NCBI RefSeq assembly: GCF_031082345.1
Contig: NZ_JAVHLH010000094.1
Coordinates: 1-9,350, forward strand
Direction: 5' to 3'
DNA: 9,350 nucleotides
Source of the DNA: Brevundimonas sp.
GTDB taxonomy: Bacteria > Pseudomonadota > Alphaproteobacteria > Caulobacterales > Caulobacteraceae
Part shown: positions 1-6,676 of the stretch, one piece after another
How positions within the stretch are numbered: the stretch's first letter is position 1
Layout of the letters: every line of letters begins with the position of its first letter
Made by a program: the position numbers and the translations under genes
The notes under the pieces: generated by a model
Seen by the model: the letters and a program-made list of their open reading frames with translations, nothing else
Told to the model about the DNA's origin: nothing
Database searches by the model: none

Positions 1-48
1 CGCGCGGTGGCCGTCGGCAACGAAGCTGGGTGGGGCAGCAGCGGATCA

Positions 49-125
49 TGGTGGGCGATGACAGGCTCGAACTGCCGACCCTCTCGGTGTAAACGAGATG
101 CTCTGACCAGCTGAGCTAGCCGCCC
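49..125 (-). tRNA. tRNA-Val, anticodon TAC
   Basis: Read on the minus strand, this 77-base segment folds as a complete cloverleaf. The acceptor begins GGGCGGC, the D arm is GCTC/GAGC, the anticodon stem is TCTCG/CGAGA with loop TTTACAC, there is a five-base variable loop, the T arm is GGCAG/CTGTC with loop TTCGAGC, and a genome-encoded CCA ends at 49. The anticodon TAC (91-89) decodes GUA valine codons. Acceptor pairing is G1-C72 to G5-C68, then a G6-U67 wobble and a C7/A66 mismatch, so the base of the acceptor stem is weak. The first base lies 11 bases past the stop codon of the autotransporter gene on the same strand, and no terminator is visible between them. The promoter is therefore either inside the end of that gene or shared with it. 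Confidence 0.95.
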
Positions 126-136
126 GTCCGTCGTCC

Positions 137-3100
137 CTAGAACCGGAAGCTGGCCCGCAGGAACAGCATGTAGCGCACATAGTCGTCGATCATCTCGGCG
201 TCGGCGCTGACCGACAGCATGCCCAGTTCGTTGCCGACGTTGAGGCGGAAGCCGACGATCGGGCCGCCGCCCTCGATGGTGTCGGGCGAGAGGGTGAAGT
301 CGCCGCCGCCCGAGCGGAAGCGGGCGATGGTCTCGCCCGGATCGACCGAGATGTTCTGGCGCCAGCCGACCCGGACTTCCGGGCGCAGCCAGTCGTCCTC
401 GCCCATCCTCATGCCGAGATTGATCGCCGCCGTGGCCGAGAACAGGTGGCCGTCGCGGTCGTCGATATCGAGGTCGAAGGCGTCGCCGCCGCCTTCCTCC
501 GAATGGGCCTCCTCGCTGAGCGAGAAGAATTCGGCGTAGGCCTCGGGACGGATGGTGAAGCGACCGTAGTTGCGCTCGTAGGAAAGGCCGCCGGCCGCCG
601 CCAGGGTGAAGCCGTTCCAGTCGGACTCGTTCGACAGGTTCAGGCCCTCGCCGACGAAACGGCGCTCCGAGGTGAACGACGCATAGCCGGCCGCGGCGCG
701 GGCCCAGGTGGTCCAGTACTGACCTTGCGCGCGCCAGTAGAGGCCGAGCTCCAGCAGGCTGGCCGACAGGACTTCCTCGGCCTCGGCCTCGGGGTCCTCG
801 AGATCCGACGAGGTGAAGGCCAGGCTCAGGCCGACGGCGCCCAGGCCGCTGCCGCGCTCGATGCCGCCGGCGACGCCGAAGCCTTCCGAGCGGAAGCCGT
901 AGGTGTCGGTCTTGTCCTTGTCGGCGTAGAAATTGATCTCCTGCACCCAGGCGCTGGTCTCGCCGGGCGCGGCCGAGGCGTTGCGGCCGGTCAGGGCGCG
1001 GGTGACGGCGTCCACGCCCGAAGCCAGCGACAGCAGCGGGCCGCCGGAGTGGTCGGGCAGCAGTTGCTCGTACAGGTTCAGGAACTCGTCGCGTCCGGTC
1101 TGGCCGAGGAAGGCGTCCCGAAGGGCGGTGGCGTCGGCGCCTCCGATCGCGCCGTAGAAGGCGTCGAACATCTGCGCCTCGGAGGCGATCAGGTCGGCCT
1201 CTTCCGCGGTGCGGCGACGGACGTCGGCGAACACCTGGCCGGCGGGCACGTCGGCCCCGGCCTCGACCACGTACAGATAGGGCGAGTTGTCCTCGAGCGA
1301 GCTCAGATCGATGTCGCCGAAGCTCAGCGTCGTCGCATCGATCAGGGTGAACCGCTCGGGGGCCGTCAAAAGGGAGTTGAAGCGGACGCCGAGGCCGGCG
1401 CCGTCAGCGAGCGTGGCCGTCCCGGACACGTTGAAGGTGCCGGCCGTGCTGTTGGCCGGATCCACCGTCACGATCAGGTTGCCGTCGCTGCCGACGTTCA
1501 GGTTGGTGAGGTTCAACGCCGTGGTCTGGCGTCCCTCCAGCGTGCCGTTGGAGACATCGATATCCAGCGCCCCGTCGCTGTCAGACAAGGATCCGCGCAC
1601 CAGGGCGCCGCCCGTGATCTGCAGGCTGTCGGCGCCGTCGCCGAACGAGATGTCGCCCACGACGATGCCGTTGCGGATATCGACCGTGTCGCCGCCGCTG
1701 CCCAGGTTGATGGCGCCGAAGATGTTCGGTTCGTTGTTGTCGGGAACGCCGTCGCCGTCGCTGTCCGGATTGCTGTCCGTCGGCGTGGACGCGATTCCGT
1801 CCTGGATCAGGGTGACGCCGGTGGTGTTGGCGCTGACGTCGATGGCCGTCGCGACGCCGGTGATCGGGTCGTTGTCAGCGTTGGCGTTCACCGTGGCCTG
1901 GATCGACCGGTTGTTGGTGATCGAGGTCAGCGTCCCGCTGAGGTCGTGAACCCCGAAGGTGTTCGCCGTGCCGCCGCCGGTGCTCGCCAGAATGTTTCCG
2001 CTGTTGACCAGGCTGTTTACGACGGCGCCGGCGTCGATCCGGACCGCCGTCGTCGTGGTGGCCAGTTCGCTGCTCGAGCCGGCGGTGATGGCGTCGGTGT
2101 TGATGAAGGTCGGGGCGGTCGCGCCTTCCCCAAACCGGATGGCGGTCGAGTCGGCCTCGAACGACAGGGACACGATGGTGCCGTCGTTCCGCACGCCGCC
2201 GGCGATGTTGACGGTCTGGCCGGCGTTTCCGCCGATGACGACGCTGTTGGCGGCCATGCCGTCATAGACGCCCTGCGCCGTGATGCTGCCGCGGTTGATC
2301 AGGCCATGGGCCTCGTCGCCCACGCCGACCGCCCCGAGGCTGATCGATTGCGTCGCCGATCCGATCTCGAGGGCGGGAGCCGATCCGAAAACGTTGATGG
2401 TCGCTGTGGTCTCGGACGTGTCGACCAGACCGTCGCCGTCGCGGTCGGTGTCGGTCCGGTTGGGGATGCCGTCGCCGTCGTCGTCCTCGTCGCCGTTCTT
2501 GATCCCGTCGCCGTCGTCGTCGCCCTCGATGCCCAGGCCGCCATAGGAGGGGCCGCGGTCCAGCACGACGCCGCCCGCGATGCTGCCCTGGACGCTGACG
2601 CCCGGCCCGCCCTGCAGCAGATCGTCCGGGTCCAGTTCATCGACGAACAGGATGCCCTCGTCGTTTTGCGAGGTCTCCACGAAATCCTCGGGCCGCGTCG
2701 CCGGCCGGGTCGTGTAGCGGTAGCCCGAGGCCGTGATATTGGAGTGAATGACCAGGGCGCCGCCGACGTCGCCCTCGACGGCGAGGGCGGCCGAGCCGGG
2801 CCCGCGCGCCGTGATGCTGCCGCCGGTCCGCACGTCGCCGCTGACGTCGCCGGTCACCCGGACGCCATAGCTGTCGTCGCCCGTCACCTGCACTGTGCCG
2901 AACATGTCGAACGTGCCGTTCAGCGGCGCTTCGAGCGAGATGCCGTAGGAGTTGTTGCCGTCAACGCCGATCTGCGCGCCCGAGTTGACCGTGATGTTGC
3001 CGGTCAGCGGCGCGGCTCCGGTGAGGCGGACGCCGTAGTGATCCGAACCCTTGGCGAACGGGCCGTCGATGTCGCCGTCGTTGTCCGTATCCGTATCCGT

Positions 3101-3445
3101 ATCGGTCAGGATGTCGTCGAGAAGGGTGATCGTCCCGGTGATGCTGATGTCGGCCGTGTTGCCGCCCTCGATCAGGACCCCCGTGGCCCCGGGAGGCGCG
3201 TTGTCGATCGAGATCGTGCCCCCCTCCATGGTGAAGTTGTGGCTCGAGTTCACCGTCACGGCCACGCCGCTGTTGAGGATGATGGAGCCGCCCGAGGTGA
3301 AGCGGATGCTGTCCGGGCCGCTTCCGGTCGCATTGAGGGTCGTGATCGGCGTGGTGCGCGCCGTCGAGACGACGACTTCGGCCATGGCGCCCGAGGCCGC
3401 CATCAAGGGAGCGATCGCCACTGCGGTCGCAAGCATAATACGCAT
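137..3445 (-). CDS. autotransporter (type Va) with Asp-rich calcium-binding repeats in the passenger
   Basis: This is a 1102-residue outer-membrane/surface protein. Residues 1-22 are a signal peptide ending in an AMA cleavage site before Glu23. Residues of about 25-740 form a Gly/Asn/Thr/Val-rich passenger with short repeated strands (for example GSITA and ITNNRSI types) expected to fold as a beta-helix. Residues 740-829 form a linker, and 830-1102 form an autotransporter beta-barrel of normal size (about 270 residues) with alternating aromatic strands and the expected terminal Phe (RASFRF). Three Asp-rich islands, near residues 114-128, 309-345 and 556-574, contain DxDxDG-type loops like thrombospondin type 3 repeats, which bind calcium. 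The start is supported by an AGGGG sequence 9 bases upstream; Met4 is a possible alternative. The gene diverges from the SPFH operon and points toward tRNA-Val. No protease catalytic motif was recognised, so adhesion or a surface-layer role is more likely than enzyme activity, but the passenger function is unknown. Confidence 0.9.
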   Translation of the reverse strand: MRIMLATAVAIAPLMAASGAMAEVVVSTARTTPITTLNATGSGPDSIRFTSGGSIILNSGVAVTVNSSHNFTMEGGTISIDNAPPGATGVLIEGGNTADISITGTITLLDDILTDTDTDTDNDGDIDGPFAKGSDHYGVRLTGAAPLTGNITVNSGAQIGVDGNNSYGISLEAPLNGTFDMFGTVQVTGDDSYGVRVTGDVSGDVRTGGSITARGPGSAALAVEGDVGGALVIHSNITASGYRYTTRPATRPEDFVETSQNDEGILFVDELDPDDLLQGGPGVSVQGSIAGGVVLDRGPSYGGLGIEGDDDGDGIKNGDEDDDGDGIPNRTDTDRDGDGLVDTSETTATINVFGSAPALEIGSATQSISLGAVGVGDEAHGLINRGSITAQGVYDGMAANSVVIGGNAGQTVNIAGGVRNDGTIVSLSFEADSTAIRFGEGATAPTFINTDAITAGSSSELATTTTAVRIDAGAVVNSLVNSGNILASTGGGTANTFGVHDLSGTLTSITNNRSIQATVNANADNDPITGVATAIDVSANTTGVTLIQDGIASTPTDSNPDSDGDGVPDNNEPNIFGAINLGSGGDTVDIRNGIVVGDISFGDGADSLQITGGALVRGSLSDSDGALDIDVSNGTLEGRQTTALNLTNLNVGSDGNLIVTVDPANSTAGTFNVSGTATLADGAGLGVRFNSLLTAPERFTLIDATTLSFGDIDLSSLEDNSPYLYVVEAGADVPAGQVFADVRRRTAEEADLIASEAQMFDAFYGAIGGADATALRDAFLGQTGRDEFLNLYEQLLPDHSGGPLLSLASGVDAVTRALTGRNASAAPGETSAWVQEINFYADKDKTDTYGFRSEGFGVAGGIERGSGLGAVGLSLAFTSSDLEDPEAEAEEVLSASLLELGLYWRAQGQYWTTWARAAAGYASFTSERRFVGEGLNLSNESDWNGFTLAAAGGLSYERNYGRFTIRPEAYAEFFSLSEEAHSEEGGGDAFDLDIDDRDGHLFSATAAINLGMRMGEDDWLRPEVRVGWRQNISVDPGETIARFRSGGGDFTLSPDTIEGGGPIVGFRLNVGNELGMLSVSADAEMIDDYVRYMLFLRASFRF
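2411..2521 (-). repeat. tandem Asp-rich (thrombospondin type 3-like) coding repeats
   Basis: This segment encodes residues 309-345 of the autotransporter. It contains three successive DGDG loops: DDDGDGIKNGDE, DDDGDGIPNRTD and DRDGDGLVDTSE. On the plus strand these appear as recurring CCGTCGCCGTC cores spaced 39 and 36 bases apart, that is 13 and 12 codons. This matches the roughly 13-residue period of thrombospondin type 3 calcium-binding repeats. The near-identical DNA suggests in-frame tandem duplication and could vary in copy number between strains. Confidence 0.75.
3085..3102. repeat. hexanucleotide microsatellite, 3 x CCGTAT
   Basis: Three exact CCGTAT copies lie inside the autotransporter gene and encode alternating Asp-Thr (DTDTDTD, residues about 114-121) in front of a DNDGDIDG calcium-loop motif. 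The unit is two codons long, so slippage would lengthen or shorten the Asp-Thr run without breaking the frame. Confidence 0.7.
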
Positions 3446-3492
3446 TCAGAAGAACCCCTGTGGACGACACGCGCAGAGACGCCGGCGATCCT

Positions 3493-3521
3493 CTAACAGG
3501 GACCGCGCCAGCCTGCCTCAA
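3493..3521 (-). promoter_or_regulatory. possible promoter of the autotransporter gene
   Basis: On the minus strand, TTGAGG (3521-3516) and TGTTAG (3498-3493) are separated by 17 bases. They resemble housekeeping -35 and -10 boxes (4/6 and 3/6 matches to TTGACA/TATAAT). This would place transcription start about 40 bases upstream of the ATG. The -35 box lies in the left arm of the inverted repeat at 3515-3539. The match is modest and the call is tentative. Confidence 0.3.
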
Positions 3522-3539
3522 GTTTCGCGAATTTGAGGC
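3515..3539. promoter_or_regulatory. inverted repeat, possible operator
   Basis: GCCTCAA (3515-3521) and TTGAGGC (3533-3539) are perfect 7-base inverted arms around an 11-base core that itself contains the palindrome TTCGCGAA (3524-3531). It lies in the divergent intergenic region about 70 bases upstream of the autotransporter start and overlaps its candidate -35 box. There is no T-tract on either side, and no gene ends here that would need a terminator, so a protein-binding site is the better reading. The binding protein is unknown. Confidence 0.4.
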
Positions 3540-3601
3540 GAATGCAAGGCCGAAGGCGACCTCCCGACCATGACGCCGAGCGTGGCTATTGTCGAGAACG
3601 G

Positions 3602-3634
3602 TATCAATATGATATCACTTTCATATCGAATCAG
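3602..3634 (+). promoter_or_regulatory. three 11-bp direct repeats (TATC array), probable operator of the SPFH/Arc-like operon
   Basis: TATC starts at 3602, 3613 and 3624, exactly 11 bases apart. The units are TATCAATATGA, TATCACTTTCA and TATCGAATCAG. Inside the array TGATATCA (3610-3617) is a perfect palindrome, and TATCA-ATA-TGATA (3602-3614) is an inverted pair. The stretch is conspicuously AT-rich in a GC-rich region and runs into the ribosome binding site of the SPFH gene. A TATGAT sequence (3608-3613) could be the -10 box, although no good -35 is visible at the right distance. Ribbon-helix-helix dimers commonly bind such closely spaced half-sites, and the second gene of this operon encodes one, so autoregulation is inferred. 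Confidence 0.6.
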
Positions 3635-3639
3635 GAGGG
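3633..3639 (+). promoter_or_regulatory. strong ribosome binding site fixing the SPFH start
   Basis: AGGAGGG lies with AGGAGG five bases before the ATG at 3644. The reading frame is open back to an ATG at 3533, but that upstream start has no comparable ribosome binding site and would translate through the inverted repeat and the TATC array. The downstream start is therefore chosen. Confidence 0.85.
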
Positions 3640-3643
3640 ACTG

Positions 3644-4534
3644 ATGACCACGACCCACTCCAAATCCACCGAGCGCCCGGCCTCTACGGCCAATGGCATT
3701 CTGATGCTGCTACTGGGCCTTGCGCTGATGATCGGCGGCCCCGTCGCCGTCGCGCAGGACCCGGACAATATCCTGCTGGTCGTGGGCGGCGTCGTCGCGG
3801 GCGTCATCGGCCTGCTGCTGATCTGCGGCCTCTATTCGCTGCAGCCCAATGAGAGCATGGCCATCCTGCTGTTCGGAGACTACCGCGGCACCGACCGCAA
3901 GACCGGCCTGCGCTGGGTGCTGCCGTGGTACAGCCGCAAGAAGATCAGCCTGCGCGTGCGCAACCTGACCAGCGACAAGCTCAAGGTGAACGACAAGCGC
4001 GGCAACCCGATCGAGATCGCCGCCAACGTCGTGTGGCGCGTCGAGGACTCGGCCCAGGCCCTGTTCGACGTCGATGACTATCAGGCTTTCGTGAACATCC
4101 AGGTCGACACCGCGCTTCGCGACATCGCCTCGCACTACGCCTACGACCATGGCGAGGAAGACGCCGAGCCCGAGATGACCCTGCGCGCCGACGCCGAGGA
4201 TGTCGCCGCCCGTCTGCGGGACGAACTGGTGGGCCGTGTCAGGGTCGCCGGCGTGGCTGTCGACGAGGCGCGGCTCGCGCACCTCGCCTACGCTCCGGAG
4301 ATCGCCGGCGCCATGCTCCGCCGTCAACAGGCCGAGGCTGTCCTGGCCGCGCGCCGGCTGATCGTCCGCGGGGCGGTCAGCATGGTCGAGAGCGCGCTGC
4401 TCGATCTGGGCGAGCGCGGGGTCGTCGAGTTCGACGAGGATCGCAAGGCGGCCATGGTCTCCAATCTGCTGGTGGTGCTGTGCGCCGACCGGGACGCCCA
4501 GCCGGTCGTCAACACCGGCACCCTGTACGGCTGA
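3644..4534 (+). CDS. SPFH/Band-7 domain membrane protein (slipin-like)
   Basis: This 296-residue protein has a short polar N-terminus (1-17), two hydrophobic segments at about 17-38 and 42-64 joined by a tight AQDPDN turn, then an SPFH domain from about 65 to 215. Hallmarks are LQPNESMAILLFGDYRGT just after the membrane, GLRWVLPW, an NPIEIAANVVWRVEDSAQA strand pair and VDTALRDIASHYAYD. The C-terminal part (about 210-255) carries the LAYAPEIAGAMLRRQQA helix seen in stomatin/prohibitin relatives, which typically form membrane-bound oligomers. No NfeD-type protease partner is present. Instead an Arc-like protein follows one base later, so the two are very likely co-translated. The exact role is unknown; membrane organisation or stress response is the general expectation for SPFH proteins. 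Controlled in all likelihood by the TATC array upstream. Confidence 0.88.
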   Translation: MTTTHSKSTERPASTANGILMLLLGLALMIGGPVAVAQDPDNILLVVGGVVAGVIGLLLICGLYSLQPNESMAILLFGDYRGTDRKTGLRWVLPWYSRKKISLRVRNLTSDKLKVNDKRGNPIEIAANVVWRVEDSAQALFDVDDYQAFVNIQVDTALRDIASHYAYDHGEEDAEPEMTLRADAEDVAARLRDELVGRVRVAGVAVDEARLAHLAYAPEIAGAMLRRQQAEAVLAARRLIVRGAVSMVESALLDLGERGVVEFDEDRKAAMVSNLLVVLCADRDAQPVVNTGTLYG

Positions 4535-4535
4535 C

Positions 4536-4718
4536 ATGGCGCGAAGTCGCAAGCCGTTCCTGATGCGGGCCTCCCCGGGGCTGATGGCGGCGGTCGAACG
4601 TTTGGCCGCCGCCGAGCTGCGTTCGGTCAACGCCCAGGTCGAGACTCTGCTTCGCGAGGCGCTGGCGCGGCGCGGCGTTGTGCCGCCGGAAGACGATCCG
4701 CCGACGGATGACGCTTGA
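4536..4718 (+). CDS. Arc-like ribbon-helix-helix DNA-binding protein, probable autorepressor
   Basis: This is a 60-residue protein. Residues 5-13 (RKPFLMRAS) form the predicted DNA-contacting strand, 14-27 (PGLMAAVERLAAAE) the first helix and 30-46 (RSVNAQVETLLREALAR) the second. The RSVNAQVE segment closely matches the turn and second helix of phage P22 Arc (GRSVNSEI). The tail (49-60) is acidic and Pro-rich. Arg11 aligns with the Arc strand residue Arg13, with one residue inserted before the following proline. The ATG follows the SPFH stop after a single base, implying translational coupling and a matched dose. A ribbon-helix-helix protein in a type II toxin-antitoxin system would be an alternative, but no toxin gene adjoins it and the SPFH partner is not a known toxin. 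The likely target is the TATC array at 3602-3634 (inference). Confidence 0.85.
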   Translation: MARSRKPFLMRASPGLMAAVERLAAAELRSVNAQVETLLREALARRGVVPPEDDPPTDDA

Positions 4719-4749
4719 GCTTCGCCGTCGTGGGCGCTAGGGCGCGCGG

Positions 4750-6102
4750 ATGGTGAAGTCGCACATGTCCAAGGTCCGCAAGGCCCGTCGCATCCAGAAG
4801 CGGGCGCGACGCGTCGGCCCCCTCGGCATCAGCGCCGCTGAGAAGGAGCTGATGAACCTGGCCGGGCTGGAGGTTCAGGAGGGCGAACTTCGCCTGTTCC
4901 CCGGCTGGGACGAGGAAGTCTCCGAAACCCTGAAGGCGACCAAGGCCGCCGGCGAGGACGATCGTCCCCGGCTGGTCGACACCACCATGCTGTACGCGCC
5001 CCGTTCGGGCGGGGTGAAGCGCTACCTGCTGTCCAAGAAGGCCTGGCTCGAGGCCGAACGGCCCGGCGTGGCCCATTCGCTGGTGGTGCCCGGGGCGCAC
5101 CACAAGGCCGACGCCGACGGCATCGTCCAGCTTCATGCGACGAAACTGCCCTTCGGCGACGGCTACCGCTGGCCGACCTCCGTGCGGCGCTGGGGCGCCT
5201 GGGTCGCCTCGCTGAACCCGTCGCTCATCGAGGCCGGCGATCCCTATACGCCGGGGCAGGGGGCCCTCGAGGCCGGCCAGCGTGCGGGCTGTCCCGTCGT
5301 CGGCTTCTGCCACTCCGACCCGGCCGGCCTCGCCGCGCTGCATTTCGGCGAATGGGCCAAGAAGCCGGTCGAGAAGCGTTGGGCCCGCCTGTTCGGCCAG
5401 TTCGACCGGGTCATCTCGCCCAGCCGCTATATCGCCCGCCGGCTGGAAGAGGCCGGCATCAAGGACATCGTCATCCAGCCCCTGGGGGTCGAGGTCGACA
5501 CCTTCCGCCCGGACCGCGGCGACCGCGACTGGCTGCTGAAGAAGCTGAACCTGCCGGCTTCGGCCCGCCTGCTGTGCTTCGCCGGCCGTCCGGCGCGCGA
5601 GAAGAACATCGGCGTCCTGATCGAGGCGGTGCAGCGGCTGGGCGCGCCCTACCATCTGGTGCTGGTCGGCGCCGGCGCCGGCCTGCCGGCCGAGGAGCGG
5701 GTCATCTCCCTGCCGTACGAGGCCAATCCCAAGGCCGTGGCCAGGATCATCGCCTCCTGCGACGCCTTCGTGCACGCCAACGACAAGGAGCCCTTCGGCC
5801 TGATCGTGCTCGAAGCCATGGCCTGCGGCCGTCCGGTCGTCGGCGTCAACGCCGGCGGGGTGAAGGAGACGGTCGACGACAGCGTCGGCCAGCTGGCGAA
5901 GAGCGCTGACCCGGTCCACTACGCCGCCGCCATCGAGGCCCTGTTCGCCCGCGACATCGAGGCCCTCGGCGCCGCCGCCCGGGTCAAGGCCGTCGAGCGG
6001 TTCTCGTGGGGCCGGGTGTTCGAGGACTTGTGCATGACCTACGCCGACGTCAGCGGCGAACGCGCCTTCGTCGAACCGCGCGGCGACCGGGTCGAGCACT
6101 GA
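4750..6102 (+). CDS. GT4-family glycosyltransferase
   Basis: This 450-residue protein is predicted to be a retaining, GT-B fold glycosyltransferase using a nucleotide-sugar donor. The first 21 residues are strongly basic (KVRKARRIQKRARR), consistent with contact to the inner face of the membrane. The N-terminal Rossmann half (about 75-240) contains YAPRSGGVKRY, a glycine loop typical of family 4, and GFCHSDPAGL. The C-terminal half (about 270-430) has FAGRPAREKNI (Arg280, Lys285 for donor phosphates) and a perfect EX7E motif, Glu347 to Glu355 in EPFGLIVLE, followed by CGRPVVGVNAGG. AGGG lies seven bases before the chosen ATG; Met6 is an alternative start. It begins 31 bases after the Arc-like gene and may be transcribed with it. 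Acceptor and sugar are unknown; mannosyltransferase-like lipid or polysaccharide glycosylation is plausible. Confidence 0.88.
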   Translation: MVKSHMSKVRKARRIQKRARRVGPLGISAAEKELMNLAGLEVQEGELRLFPGWDEEVSETLKATKAAGEDDRPRLVDTTMLYAPRSGGVKRYLLSKKAWLEAERPGVAHSLVVPGAHHKADADGIVQLHATKLPFGDGYRWPTSVRRWGAWVASLNPSLIEAGDPYTPGQGALEAGQRAGCPVVGFCHSDPAGLAALHFGEWAKKPVEKRWARLFGQFDRVISPSRYIARRLEEAGIKDIVIQPLGVEVDTFRPDRGDRDWLLKKLNLPASARLLCFAGRPAREKNIGVLIEAVQRLGAPYHLVLVGAGAGLPAEERVISLPYEANPKAVARIIASCDAFVHANDKEPFGLIVLEAMACGRPVVGVNAGGVKETVDDSVGQLAKSADPVHYAAAIEALFARDIEALGAAARVKAVERFSWGRVFEDLCMTYADVSGERAFVEPRGDRVEH

Positions 6103-6157
6103 CGATCTCGACAGGGGGCGCGCGTCCCGTCAGTCTGGGCCGAAACGGGGACCGTCC

Positions 6158-6673
6158 ATGAAACGCCTTCTGCTCGCCGCCGCCCTCTCGCTCGCCGCCG
6201 CCCTTCCGGCCGCGGCCCAGACGGTGGTCATCGTCCGCCACGCCGAAAAGGTCGATTCCAGCGCCGATCCGTTGCTGTCCGAAGCCGGGCAGGCGAGGGC
6301 GCAGGCGCTCGCCGCGACCCTGGCCGACGCCCATCCCTCGGTGATCCTGACCAGCCCCCTGAAGCGAACGGTCCTGACCGCCGCGCCGACCGCCGACTAT
6401 CATTCGGTGACTTCCGAAGCCGTGCCGCTGGACGGCGGCCTCCAGGCCCACCTCGCCGCCATTGTGGCCAGGGTCGAGGCCGCGCCGGACGACTCGACCA
6501 TCCTGATCGTCGGCCACAGCAACACGGTCCCCCTGATCGCCCGCGCCCTCGGCTACGCCGACGCCGCCGACATGCCGGAATGCGAGTACGACCGGCTGAC
6601 GACGCTGCATCTGATGGGCGAAGGCCAGGCCCACGGCGTGGTCAGCCGGTTCGGGGAACCGACGACCTGCTGA
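6158..6673 (+). CDS. secreted histidine phosphatase family protein (SixA/Ais/phosphoglycerate mutase-like)
   Basis: This is a 171-residue protein. Residues 1-20 are a signal peptide (MKRLL, Ala/Leu core, PAAA before Gln21), so it should act in the periplasm. The catalytic motif VIVRHAEK (Arg27, His28, the phospho-accepting histidine) opens the mature protein. SPLKRTVLTA (Ser66, Arg70) and VGHSNTVP (His120) supply the other phosphate-pocket residues. At about 150 mature residues it is a minimal branch-2-sized member without an inserted cap. GGGGA lies six bases before the ATG. It follows the glycosyltransferase by 55 bases on the same strand. Known periplasmic relatives include Ais, which acts on lipopolysaccharide heptose phosphate, so an envelope substrate would fit the neighbourhood. 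That link is inference, and the substrate cannot be determined from sequence. Confidence 0.87.
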   Translation: MKRLLLAAALSLAAALPAAAQTVVIVRHAEKVDSSADPLLSEAGQARAQALAATLADAHPSVILTSPLKRTVLTAAPTADYHSVTSEAVPLDGGLQAHLAAIVARVEAAPDDSTILIVGHSNTVPLIARALGYADAADMPECEYDRLTTLHLMGEGQAHGVVSRFGEPTTC

Positions 6674-6676
6674 ACG

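Noticed and set aside
1..48. Possible gene or integration site beyond the tRNA 3' end
   Set aside because: Only 48 bases are available. No terminator, direct repeat of the tRNA end or integrase-like frame is visible.
446..3496. Very long open plus-strand frame opposite the autotransporter gene
   Set aside because: Its translation is an Arg/Ala/Val/Asp-rich low-complexity string without domains, a by-product of GC-rich codon bias. The minus strand has signal peptide, repeats and barrel.
3533..3643. Upstream ATG that would add 37 residues to the SPFH protein
   Set aside because: No ribosome binding site, Arg-rich unlikely N-terminus, and it would translate through the TATC array. The ATG at 3644 has AGGAGG at ideal spacing.
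3710..4630. Open minus-strand frame opposite the SPFH gene
   Set aside because: His/Asp/Gln-rich shadow translation with no family features; the plus strand encodes a clear SPFH protein with a strong ribosome binding site.
4536..4718. Arc-like protein as antitoxin of a toxin-antitoxin pair with the SPFH protein
   Set aside because: The SPFH protein has no toxin fold, and the fusion-like coupling is equally explained by autoregulation. No evidence of toxicity can be read from sequence.
4627..6099. Long open minus-strand frame opposite the glycosyltransferase
   Set aside because: No recognisable domain; the plus strand carries intact GT4 motifs including EX7E.
6103..6157. Terminator between glycosyltransferase and phosphatase
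   Set aside because: A GACAGGG/CCCGTC pairing exists only with a bulge and has no T-tract, so it is too weak to call.
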